Shown here piece by piece: positions 1-7,836 of a DNA stretch of 7,836 bases. The position numbers and the translations under genes were made by a program. The notes beneath the pieces were generated by a model. The model saw only the letters and a list, made by a program, of their open reading frames with translations. It was not told the origin of the DNA and did no database searches. This stretch comes from Alkalimonas sp. (GTDB taxonomy: Bacteria; Pseudomonadota; Gammaproteobacteria; Enterobacterales; Alteromonadaceae): assembly GCA_007117525.1 (NCBI GenBank), contig SKGJ01000302.1, positions 1 to 7,836 on the forward strand, given 5' to 3'. How positions within the stretch are numbered: position 1 is the first letter of the stretch; each line of letters begins with the position of its first letter.

Positions 1-327
1 ATTGAGATGGGCCATGCCCGGGCCTTGCTGGCGCTGGAAGGTGAACAGCAGTCGGAGACCGCCCGTCAGGTGGCTTCCCGTCAACTGACGGTGCGGGAAA
101 CTGAAAGCTTGGTGCGTCGGGTGCAGCAGCCACCGGCCCCGAAAACCGCAGTGAAAAAAGATCCCGATGTGCAGGCCCTGGAGAACCGTCTGAGTGACCA
201 CTTTGCTGCCCAGGTGCAAATCGATTACAACCGCAAGGGCAAAGGCAAGTTGGTGATTGGTTATTCCAGTCTGGATGAACTGGAGCAAATACTCGAGAAA
301 ATGCAGGGGCAGGCCCAGCCGCTTTAA
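1..327 (+). CDS. parB: Chromosome-partitioning protein ParB, C-terminal part (5' end outside window)
   Basis: The reading frame is open from base 1 to a TAA at 325-327 and encodes the last 108 residues; the true start lies upstream, so the ATG at 7 is internal. The opening residues IEMGHARALLAL are a hallmark of ParB/Spo0J proteins at the end of the parS-binding helix-turn-helix domain. A Pro/Ala/Lys-rich linker follows (QQPPAPKTAVKKD), then the C-terminal dimerisation domain, with a basic patch (NRKGKGKLVIGY) and a terminal helix (SLDELEQILEKM). ParB binds parS sites near the origin, spreads as a CTP-dependent clamp, and works with the ParA ATPase in chromosome segregation. Position directly upstream of atpI is usual in many gammaproteobacteria and implies an origin-proximal locus. 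A separate promoter follows, so atp need not depend on parB transcription. Confidence 0.96.
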   Translation: MEMGHARALLALEGEQQSETARQVASRQLTVRETESLVRRVQQPPAPKTAVKKDPDVQALENRLSDHFAAQVQIDYNRKGKGKLVIGYSSLDELEQILEKMQGQAQPL

Positions 328-371
328 CGGTTTGCGAGCTGTAACTATCGTCGGGAAAACGCCGCTTTTGG

Positions 372-399
372 TTGCAAATTAAGGCCAGATAAGTATACT
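372..399 (+). promoter_or_regulatory. Probable sigma70-type promoter of the atp operon
   Basis: In the 125-nt gap between parB and atpI there is a -35-like TTGCAA (372-377, 4/6 to consensus), a 16-nt spacer, and a -10-like TATACT (394-399, 5/6 to consensus). This predicts transcription starting near 406, about 47 nt before the preferred atpI start. A promoter ahead of atpI matches the known organisation of the E. coli unc/atp operon. No terminator-like hairpin with a U-tract separates parB from this site, so read-through from parB is possible. The call rests on motif match and position only. Confidence 0.65.
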
Positions 400-452
400 T
401 ACGCAGGTTTTTTGACCCCTGAACCGGCACTGTGGTCAACAACGGAGTCGAA

Positions 453-830
453 ATGCAGCCAACAGCACGTCAGGTACGAATTGCTTCCTACCAAATGATA
501 GGCTTTCAGCTGCTGGTTGCATCCGTGATGATGCTGGTTTTTTTCCAGTTGCAGGGGGCTCAGGCAGCCTATTCCGCTTTGCAAGGCGGTTTGATTGCTG
601 CGTTACCAAATTTAGTTTTTGCACTCTTTGCTTTTCGTTACCTGACGCAAGGCAGTGCAGAACAGGCCCGCAAGTCCTTTATGCGAGGCCATGCGCTAAA
701 AATTTTGCTGACGATTGCTTTATTTATCGGGGTGATGCGACAAGATGATGTGGTGGCCTCTGCACTGATCATCAGTTACACCATCACCCTGCTGGCACAA
801 TGGTCGGCCGTTTTTTTCTTTAAACATTGA
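453..830 (+). CDS. atpI: ATP synthase assembly protein I (AtpI)
   Basis: This 125-residue membrane protein is the first gene of the operon. AtpI is not part of the finished enzyme; in studied bacteria it assists c-ring assembly and has also been linked to Mg2+ supply. About four hydrophobic segments are seen, near residues 14-33, 40-62, 81-96 and 101-122. The family's GG-LPN signature is present (QGGLIAALPNLVFALFAFR, residues 44-62). I chose ATG 453 because GGAG at 444-447 lies 5 nt upstream and the length matches E. coli AtpI (126 aa). An in-frame GTG at 432 would add seven residues but has no good ribosome site. The conserved motif usually written GEALK reads GHALK here (H80). The stop lies 15 nt before atpB. 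Confidence 0.93.
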   Translation: MQPTARQVRIASYQMIGFQLLVASVMMLVFFQLQGAQAAYSALQGGLIAALPNLVFALFAFRYLTQGSAEQARKSFMRGHALKILLTIALFIGVMRQDDVVASALIISYTITLLAQWSAVFFFKH

Positions 831-842
831 TAATTGGGATGA

Positions 843-1688
<846 letters not shown>

Positions 1689-1692
1689 GTCG

Positions 1693-1972
<280 letters not shown>

Positions 1973-1993
1973 GAGTCCTCGTTCATCAACTTT

Positions 1994-2010
1994 AAAGGAG
2001 GCTCGTTGTG
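1994..2010 (+). promoter_or_regulatory. Strong Shine-Dalgarno with GTG start of atpF
   Basis: AAAGGAGG at 1994-2001 is a near-perfect anti-16S match placed 6 nt before the GTG at 2008-2010. It fixes the atpF start at this GTG: the resulting protein begins [10 protein letters not shown] and is exactly as long as E. coli subunit b (156 aa). No upstream in-frame ATG offers a better choice. This is the only clear non-ATG start in the operon. Confidence 0.85.
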
Positions 2011-2478
2011 GATATAAACGCAACCCTAATAGGTCAATCGATTGCGATGGCGGTCTTCGTGTGGTTCACACTGAAATTTGTGTGGCCACCGATCAACGCA
2101 GCGATTGAAGAGCGCCAGAAAAAAATCGCTGATGGCTTGGCCCACACTGATCGGGCAGAGAAAGATCTGCAAATCGCTCAGGACAAGGCCAAAGACATCC
2201 TGCGGGAAGCCAAAGATCAGGGCGCTGCTATTATCAAGCAGGCCCAAAAACGCGAAGGCAAGCTGATCGAAGAAGCGACCATCAAAGCCAACGAAGAGCG
2301 GGATCACATCCTGGCTCAGGCGCGGGCGGAAGTGGAAGCAGAGAAAAGCCGCTTACGTGAAGATCTGCGCAAACAAGTGGCGGCGTTGGCCGTGGCTGGT
2401 GCCGAGCGCATCCTGCAACGCGAAATTGATGACGCTGCACATAGCGACATTCTGGAAAAACTGGTCCAGGAACTGTAA
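2008..2478 (+). CDS. atpF: ATP synthase Fo subunit b (peripheral stalk)
   Basis: The 156-residue subunit forms a homodimeric outer stalk tying Fo to F1. One N-terminal membrane helix (about residues 5-25) is followed by the conserved hinge [20 protein letters not shown] (25-44), including R36, which in E. coli contacts the a subunit. A long, highly charged coiled coil follows (about 45-125). The C-terminal delta-binding end is [20 protein letters not shown]. There is no second b-like (b') gene, so a b2 stalk is expected. The stop is 12 nt before atpH, and AAAAGGAG overlaps the stop, so translation is probably coupled. Confidence 0.98.
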   Translation: MDINATLIGQSIAMAVFVWFTLKFVWPPINAAIEERQKKIADGLAHTDRAEKDLQIAQDKAKDILREAKDQGAAIIKQAQKREGKLIEEATIKANEERDHILAQARAEVEAEKSRLREDLRKQVAALAVAGAERILQREIDDAAHSDILEKLVQEL

Positions 2479-2490
2479 AAGGAGCGAGCC

Positions 2491-3024
2491 ATGTCAAACT
2501 TGACGAATATTGCTCGTCCTTATGCCAAAGCAGCCTTTGACTATGCTGTAGAGCAAAAGCAATTGGCTGATTGGCAACAGATGCTGACCTTTGCCGCTGA
2601 AGTCGCAAAGGACCCCCAAATGATCGCTTTTTTGGGCAGCAACAGCACTGCAGAAACCCAAGCCAACTTGTTCAATCAAGTTTGTGCGGATCAGCTCACT
2701 CAGCCTGTTCAGAATCTGATCAGGCTGATGGCTGAAAACAAACGTCTGCAGGCGTTGCCTGAGGTTCTGGTTCATTTTACTGAATTGAAAAATGACCACG
2801 AGCGCGAAGTGCTGGTGGATGTCACCTCAGCCAAGCCGCTTGATGCTGCTGCACAGGAAAAGCTGGTCGCTGCTTTATCCAAGCGTCTGGAGCGAAACGT
2901 AAAATTGAACTGTAGCGTTGATCCTAATGTGGTCGGCGGTATGTTAATGCAAGCGGGTGACCTGGTCATCGACGGCTCGGTCCGTGGTAAGCTGGATCGG
3001 CTTATCACCACGCTGCAGTCCTAA
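2491..3024 (+). CDS. atpH: ATP synthase F1 subunit delta
   Basis: At 177 residues it has exactly the length of the E. coli protein. Delta (the bacterial OSCP homologue) caps the alpha3beta3 head and anchors the b dimer. The N-terminal helical bundle opens with the family signature [16 protein letters not shown] (residues 7-22). A conserved core [20 protein letters not shown] follows at about 75-94. The C-terminal end carries [20 protein letters not shown] and the signature [21 protein letters not shown] ends 6 nt before the ATG. The stop is 14 nt before atpA. Nothing unusual was seen. Confidence 0.98.
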   Translation: MSNLTNIARPYAKAAFDYAVEQKQLADWQQMLTFAAEVAKDPQMIAFLGSNSTAETQANLFNQVCADQLTQPVQNLIRLMAENKRLQALPEVLVHFTELKNDHEREVLVDVTSAKPLDAAAQEKLVAALSKRLERNVKLNCSVDPNVVGGMLMQAGDLVIDGSVRGKLDRLITTLQS

Positions 3025-3038
3025 TTAGGAAACAGAGT

Positions 3039-4580
3039 ATGCAACTGAATTCCACTGAAATTGCTGAACTGATTAAGCAACGTATTGCTCAGTTCGATGT
3101 GGTCAGTGAAGCTCGCAATGAAGGTACCATCGTTCAGGTAACGGACGGTATCATTCGCATCAATGGCCTTGCAGACTGTATGCAGGGTGAAATGATTGAG
3201 CTTCCTGGCAACCGTTACGCAATTGCGCTGAACTTAGAGCGCAATTCTGTTGGTGCCGTTGTCATGGGCCCGTACGCGGATCTGACCGAAGGCACTAAAG
3301 TTAAAAGCACTGGCCGTATCTTAGAAGTTCCGGTTGGTGAAGCCCTGCTGGGTCGTGTGGTAAACACCCTGGGTGCACCTATTGATGGCAAAGGCGCAAT
3401 CGATGCAGCCCGCTTTGAGCCGGTTGAAAAAATTGCTCCGGGCGTTATCGACCGTCAGTCGGTCGACCAGCCTCTGCAAACCGGCTACAAGTCGGTTGAC
3501 TCGATGATCCCAATCGGTCGTGGCCAGCGTGAGTTGGTGATCGGTGACCGTCAGACCGGTAAAACGGCGCTGGCCATCGATGCCATCATCAACCAGAAAG
3601 GCACCGGCGTTAAGTGTATCTATGTGGCGGTTGGCCAAAAAGCATCCACCATTGCCAACGTGGTGCGCAAGCTGGAAGAGCACGGCGCCCTGGCCCACAC
3701 CATCGTAGTGGTGGCTTCTGCTTCGGAAGCTGCGGCCCTGCAGTTCCTGGCACCTTACGCCGGCTGTACCATGGGTGAGTACTTCCGTGACCGCGGTGAA
3801 GATGCGCTGATCGTGTACGACGACTTGTCCAAGCAAGCTGTTGCTTACCGTCAGATTTCTTTGTTGCTGCGTCGTCCACCAGGCCGTGAAGCTTACCCGG
3901 GTGATGTGTTCTATTTGCACTCCCGTTTGCTGGAGCGTGCATCTCGTGTCAATGCCGACTACGTTGAGCGTCTGACCAATGGTGAAGTGAAAGGCAAAAC
4001 CGGTTCTTTAACCGCCCTGCCGATCATTGAAACCCAGGCGGGTGACGTTTCTGCGTTCGTACCGACCAACGTGATCTCCATCACCGATGGCCAGATCTTC
4101 CTGGAAACCGATCTGTTCAACGCCGGTATTCGTCCTGCGGTGAATGCGGGTATCTCGGTATCGCGGGTGGGTGGTGCAGCTCAGACCAAAGCCATCAAAA
4201 AGCTGGGTGGCGGTATCCGTCTGGCCCTGGCTCAGTACGCTGAATTGGCGGCTTTCGCTCAGTTTGCTTCGGATTTGGATGACGCGACCCGTGCCCAGTT
4301 GGAGCATGGTCAGAAAGTTACCGAACTGATGAAGCAGCTGCAGTACGCGCCAATGAGCGTTGCGGACATGACGTTGTCTATTTTTGCCATCGAGAAAGGC
4401 TTTATGAAAGATGTGGCGACCGACAAGATTGGCGACTTTGAGTCGGCTCTGTTGTCGTATGCCAAGTCTGAGCATGCTGAGCTGCTGGCAGAAATCAACA
4501 AAACCGGTGGTTACAACGACGAGATTGAAGCAGGTTTGAAAAAGGTGGTTGAGACCTTCAAGTCCACCCAAACCTGGTAA
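3039..4580 (+). CDS. atpA: ATP synthase F1 subunit alpha
   Basis: The 513-residue subunit (same length as E. coli) holds the non-catalytic nucleotide sites and half of each catalytic interface in the cytoplasmic head. An N-terminal delta-binding helix and beta-barrel domain (about 1-95) precedes the nucleotide-binding domain with Walker A GDRQTGKT (169-176, K175) and Walker B region ALIVYDD (256-262). The arginine finger R376 sits in the signature [14 protein letters not shown] (371-384). The C-terminal helical domain contains [20 protein letters not shown] small oddity is QYAEL (399-403), where E. coli and Pseudomonas have QYREL. AGGA at 3027-3030 serves the ATG 8 nt downstream. Confidence 0.99.
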   Translation: MQLNSTEIAELIKQRIAQFDVVSEARNEGTIVQVTDGIIRINGLADCMQGEMIELPGNRYAIALNLERNSVGAVVMGPYADLTEGTKVKSTGRILEVPVGEALLGRVVNTLGAPIDGKGAIDAARFEPVEKIAPGVIDRQSVDQPLQTGYKSVDSMIPIGRGQRELVIGDRQTGKTALAIDAIINQKGTGVKCIYVAVGQKASTIANVVRKLEEHGALAHTIVVVASASEAAALQFLAPYAGCTMGEYFRDRGEDALIVYDDLSKQAVAYRQISLLLRRPPGREAYPGDVFYLHSRLLERASRVNADYVERLTNGEVKGKTGSLTALPIIETQAGDVSAFVPTNVISITDGQIFLETDLFNAGIRPAVNAGISVSRVGGAAQTKAIKKLGGGIRLALAQYAELAAFAQFASDLDDATRAQLEHGQKVTELMKQLQYAPMSVADMTLSIFAIEKGFMKDVATDKIGDFESALLSYAKSEHAELLAEINKTGGYNDEIEAGLKKVVETFKSTQTW

Positions 4581-4588
4581 CAAGACAT

Positions 4589-4605
4589 GGGTGGCCTGGC
4601 CACCC
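4589..4605. repeat. Perfect inverted repeat (hairpin) between atpA and atpG
   Basis: GGGTGGCC-T-GGCCACCC is an 8+8 bp perfect inverted repeat beginning 9 nt after the atpA stop. In RNA it would fold as a GC-rich hairpin with a 6-bp stem and a 5-nt loop (CCTGG). It is followed by TTAGTCGTT, not a U-run, so it is not a typical intrinsic terminator. It may act as an mRNA 3'-end barrier, a processing point or a weak attenuator between the three-copy alpha and the single-copy gamma subunit. The structure is read directly; the role is inferred. Confidence 0.6.
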
Positions 4606-4635
4606 TTAGTCGTTGAATGAAACGGAGACATCGTC

Positions 4636-5499
4636 ATGGCCGGTGGTAAAGAGATAAAAAGCAAAATTGGGAGTATTAACAATACTCGCAAGATCACCAG
4701 CGCTATGGAAAAGGTTGCGGTCAGTAAAATGCGCCGCGCGCAGGATCGAGTCGCTGCATCCCGCCCATACGCTGAAGGTATGCGCAAAGTGGTCGGAAAT
4801 ATGGCCGGTGGTAATCTGGACTATCGTCATCCTTACATGGTTGAGCGTGAAGTCAAAACCGTCGGTTACATCATTATCTCAACCGATCGTGGTCTTTGTG
4901 GCGGCCTGAACAGCAACGAGTTTAAGCGTGTGCTGCTCGAGCTGAAAGACTGGAAAAGCCAAGGTGTTGCGACCGAGTTTGCCCTGATTGGCAACAAAGC
5001 AACCGCCTTTTTCCGTCGTTTCGGTGGCAAGGTACTGGCTCAGCAAGCCGGTTCCAGTGAAAGCCCAAAACTGGCTGACATCATTGGTACCGTGCAGGTG
5101 ATGCTGAAAGCTTATCTGGAAGGTCGAATCGATCGCCTCTATTTGGTGTACAACCAGTTTGTCAACACCATGAAACAAGAGCCAAGGATCGATCAACTGT
5201 TGCCTTTGCCAACCCACGATGCGCCTAAGCGTAAATACAAGTGGGATTACATCTACGAACCCAAGCCAGAGCCGATCATCGATATGCTGATGGATCGCTA
5301 CATGGAATCGCTGGTGTATCAGGGACTGGTAGAAAATGCGGCTTGCGAACACGCTGCCCGTATGGTGGCGATGAAAGCCGCAACCGACAACGCCGGCAAC
5401 CTGATGGATGAGCTGAAGTTGGTTTACAACAAAGCGCGTCAGGCGGCCATCACTCAAGAACTGAGTGAGATTGTATCGGGCGCAGCTGCGGTTGGTTAA
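4636..5499 (+). CDS. atpG: ATP synthase F1 subunit gamma (central rotor shaft)
   Basis: The 287-residue subunit (E. coli length) forms the coiled-coil axle inside alpha3beta3 and couples c-ring rotation to catalysis. The N-terminal helix has the conserved [19 protein letters not shown] (residues 20-38), the globular part has [13 protein letters not shown] (82-94), and the C-terminal helix ends in the signature [20 protein letters not shown]. The Met of AME that is critical in E. coli (gamma Met23) is kept. GGAG at 4624-4627 is 8 nt upstream of the ATG. The 55-nt gap from atpA is the longest gap inside the operon and contains a hairpin. Confidence 0.98.
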   Translation: MAGGKEIKSKIGSINNTRKITSAMEKVAVSKMRRAQDRVAASRPYAEGMRKVVGNMAGGNLDYRHPYMVEREVKTVGYIIISTDRGLCGGLNSNEFKRVLLELKDWKSQGVATEFALIGNKATAFFRRFGGKVLAQQAGSSESPKLADIIGTVQVMLKAYLEGRIDRLYLVYNQFVNTMKQEPRIDQLLPLPTHDAPKRKYKWDYIYEPKPEPIIDMLMDRYMESLVYQGLVENAACEHAARMVAMKAATDNAGNLMDELKLVYNKARQAAITQELSEIVSGAAAVG

Positions 5500-5522
5500 G
5501 TGAACAGTTTTGAGACATTTGA

Positions 5523-6920
<1,398 letters not shown>

Positions 6921-6937
6921 GCAGCTGAGGAGGCGAC

Positions 6938-7357
6938 ATGGCGATGACAGTGCATCTGGACGTAGTCAGTGCGGAAGATAAAATCTATTCCGGTCTGGTC
7001 GAGTACGTCGAGGTAACCGGCAGTGAAGGTGTTCTGGGTGTGTTACCGCACCACAGTCCTTTGCTGACCACCATCAAGCCAGGCATGGTGCGCATCGTCA
7101 AGCAATTTGGTGAAGAACACTTCATCTATGTTGCTGGTGGCGTACTGGAAGTGCAGCCGGATGGTGTCACGGTACTGGCCGATGTAGCTAAGCGGGCCGA
7201 AGATCTGGATGAGCAGGCAATTCTGGAAGCGCAACAACGCGCTAAAGATGCGATGCAACACGCCAGTGCCGATTTCGACTACGCAGAGGCCGCGGCTCAG
7301 TTGGCGGAAGCCATTGCACAGCTGCAATTGATCCGCAAATTGCGCAAAACCAAATAA
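6938..7357 (+). CDS. atpC: ATP synthase F1 subunit epsilon
   Basis: The 139-residue protein has the E. coli epsilon length. The N-terminal beta-sandwich (about 1-86) contains [32 protein letters not shown] and the signature [16 protein letters not shown]. Two C-terminal helices (about 90-139) can insert into the F1 head and inhibit ATP hydrolysis in E. coli-type enzymes. Epsilon joins gamma to the c-ring. GAGGAGG at 6927-6933 is 4 nt from ATG 6938, giving [10 protein letters not shown], which matches E. coli MAMTYHLDVV; the second ATG at 6944 is less well spaced. It is the last gene of the operon and is followed by a terminator. Confidence 0.97.
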   Translation: MAMTVHLDVVSAEDKIYSGLVEYVEVTGSEGVLGVLPHHSPLLTTIKPGMVRIVKQFGEEHFIYVAGGVLEVQPDGVTVLADVAKRAEDLDEQAILEAQQRAKDAMQHASADFDYAEAAAQLAEAIAQLQLIRKLRKTK

Positions 7358-7375
7358 GCAAAGCGAATCGCTTGC
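7358..7375. repeat. Short imperfect inverted repeat just after atpC
   Basis: GCAAAGCGA-A-TCGCTTGC is an inverted repeat with one unpaired A in the left arm; its core AAGCGA-A-TCGCTT is perfect. It begins directly after the atpC stop and lies 5 bases before the terminator hairpin. It could form a first stem-loop of a tandem 3' structure, or be fortuitous. No U-run follows it. Confidence 0.4.
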
Positions 7376-7380
7376 AGCAA

Positions 7381-7405
7381 AAAGCCACCTTCGGGTGGCT
7401 TTTTT
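7381..7405 (+). terminator. Rho-independent terminator of the atp operon
   Basis: A GC-rich stem GCCACC (7384-7389) / GGTGGC (7394-7399) closes on a stable TTCG tetraloop (7390-7393). It is flanked by AAA on the left and followed by a run of six T (7400-7405). A-T pairing extends the stem by about three pairs. It begins 23 nt after the atpC stop and is the best intrinsic terminator in the window. The A-run on the 5' side gives some potential to work from the other strand too. Confidence 0.95.
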
Positions 7406-7406
7406 A

Positions 7407-7434
7407 TTGGCCAGAATTCTATTAAGTCTATGAT
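7407..7434 (+). promoter_or_regulatory. Tentative promoter for the M16 peptidase gene
   Basis: TTGGCC (7407-7412) and TATGAT (7429-7434) are spaced by 16 nt and score 4/6 and 5/6 against sigma70 boxes. They lie immediately after the atp terminator in an AT-rich stretch. A second possible -10, TATAAC (7447-7452), has no good -35. A promoter is expected somewhere here because the atp transcript should end at the terminator, but the exact site is uncertain. The resulting leader would be about 115 nt. Confidence 0.4.
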
Positions 7435-7443
7435 TTATTAAGT
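7421..7443. repeat. Direct repeat ATTAAGT flanking the candidate -10 box
   Basis: ATTAAGT occurs at 7421-7427 and 7437-7443, 16 nt apart start to start, on either side of the TATGAT element, followed by the 8-bp palindrome GTTATAAC (7445-7452). Such spacing could mark an operator, but the elements are short and AT-rich, so chance is a fair alternative. Confidence 0.3.
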
Positions 7444-7558
7444 GGTTATAACTTAGTTACAGCGAAATCATCGCTTCATCCGCTGCTTGTTATCGGTGCA
7501 ACGGGTGAAGCGGGTTAGGCTTGTGGCCAATGACCAAACACCAAAAAAGGATGCAACA

Positions 7559-7836
7559 ATGAACAAAAAACTATTTCGATTAAAAGCAGTAAGCTTGGCT
7601 TTATTGGCTGCCAGCAGCAGCGCTTGGTTGCTAAGTGGCTGCAGCAGCACCGCGACCCAAACGATTGCGGCGGAGCAGCCTGCTGCTCAGTCCATTATCA
7701 CCAGCCCGAACGATGCGCGTCAGTACAAAGCCATTACCCTGCCCAATCAGCTGCAGGTGGTCTTGGTGTCGGACCCTGCAGCGGAAAAATCGTCCGCAGC
7801 CCTTAGTGTCGATGTGGGCTGGTTGAACGATCCCAA
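7559..7836 (+). CDS. M16 (insulinase/pitrilysin-like) peptidase lipoprotein, N-terminal part (3' end outside window)
   Basis: The frame is open from ATG 7559 to the window edge (92 codons plus two bases). A lipoprotein signal is clear: basic start MNKKLFRLK, hydrophobic stretch AVSLALLAASSSAWLL, and lipobox LSGC with C28 as the predicted lipidated cysteine. The mature part has a low-complexity Ser/Thr/Ala/Gln linker, then SPNDARQYKAITLPNQLQVV and AALSVDVGWLNDP. That pattern opens M16 family zinc peptidases, normally followed by the HxxEH zinc motif, which lies outside the window. The residue after S+2 (Asp at the start of PNDAR) points away from the inner membrane retention signal, so outer-membrane anchoring facing the periplasm is likely. 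AAAAAAGG (7543-7550) gives an 8-nt spaced ribosome site. Many gammaproteobacteria have glmU near this position instead. Confidence 0.85.
   Translation, partial: MNKKLFRLKAVSLALLAASSSAWLLSGCSSTATQTIAAEQPAAQSIITSPNDARQYKAITLPNQLQVVLVSDPAAEKSSAALSVDVGWLNDP

Noticed and set aside
432..452. A GTG start for atpI at 432 giving 132 residues.
   Set aside because: No adequate Shine-Dalgarno precedes it, whereas ATG 453 has GGAG at 5 nt and gives the family's usual length.
811..822. The T-run near the 3' end of atpI as a possible terminator tail.
   Set aside because: It encodes part of the AtpI C-terminus (VFFFK) and no GC-rich stem precedes it.
4693..4749. Lys in AMEKV of the gamma subunit, recalling the uncoupling E. 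coli mutation gamma M23K.
   Set aside because: The Met that corresponds to Met23 (the M of AME) is intact; the Lys is two residues later, and Pseudomonas gamma subunits also have [11 protein letters not shown].
4008..4787. A 259-codon - strand open frame covering the end of atpA and the start of atpG.
   Set aside because: It crosses two real genes and their gap, has no ribosome site that stands out and no family resemblance; an antisense shadow.

Overview
The window holds a complete F1Fo-ATP synthase operon, atpI-atpB-atpE-atpF-atpH-atpA-atpG-atpD-atpC, all on the + strand. It is flanked on the left by the 3' end of parB and on the right by the 5' end of a lipoprotein-type M16 (insulinase-like) peptidase gene. 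The parB-atp linkage, the nine-gene order with a single b subunit, and subunit sequences that closely follow those of E. coli and Pseudomonas as I remember them indicate a gammaproteobacterial chromosome. The source is probably a Pseudomonas/Oceanospirillales/Alteromonadales-like lineage rather than an enteric. I cannot name the genus from the sequence alone.

Layout: 1-327 is the end of parB (chromosome segregation). 328-452 is a leader with a good sigma70-type promoter (TTGCAA-16 nt-TATACT). 453-1972 encode AtpI and the membrane subunits a and c; 2008-3024 encode b and delta; 3039-7357 encode alpha, gamma, beta and epsilon. A strong intrinsic terminator at 7381-7405 closes the operon. 7406-7558 is an AT-rich intergenic region with a tentative promoter and a short direct repeat. 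7559-7836 is the start of the M16 peptidase gene, cut by the window edge.

The gene products form one machine: a, b2 and the c-ring make Fo in the inner membrane, alpha3beta3 gamma delta epsilon make F1 in the cytoplasm, and AtpI helps c-ring assembly. Local translation signals fit unequal stoichiometry, notably a U/A-rich leader in front of atpE like the known E. coli enhancer. An 8+8 bp inverted repeat sits between atpA and atpG.

No new multi-gene system is visible. The unusual content lies inside the membrane sector. The c subunit has SxAxAxA where most c subunits have a glycine-rich GxGxGxG-type helix, resembling the AxAxAxA motif of alkaliphilic Bacillus. The a subunit has Lys at the position of E. 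coli Asp119 and an enlarged periplasmic loop. AtpI has His in place of the usual Glu of its GEALK motif. Together these suggest a modified proton-translocating rotor/stator, which is inference. All family comparisons are from memory, without an alignment run.
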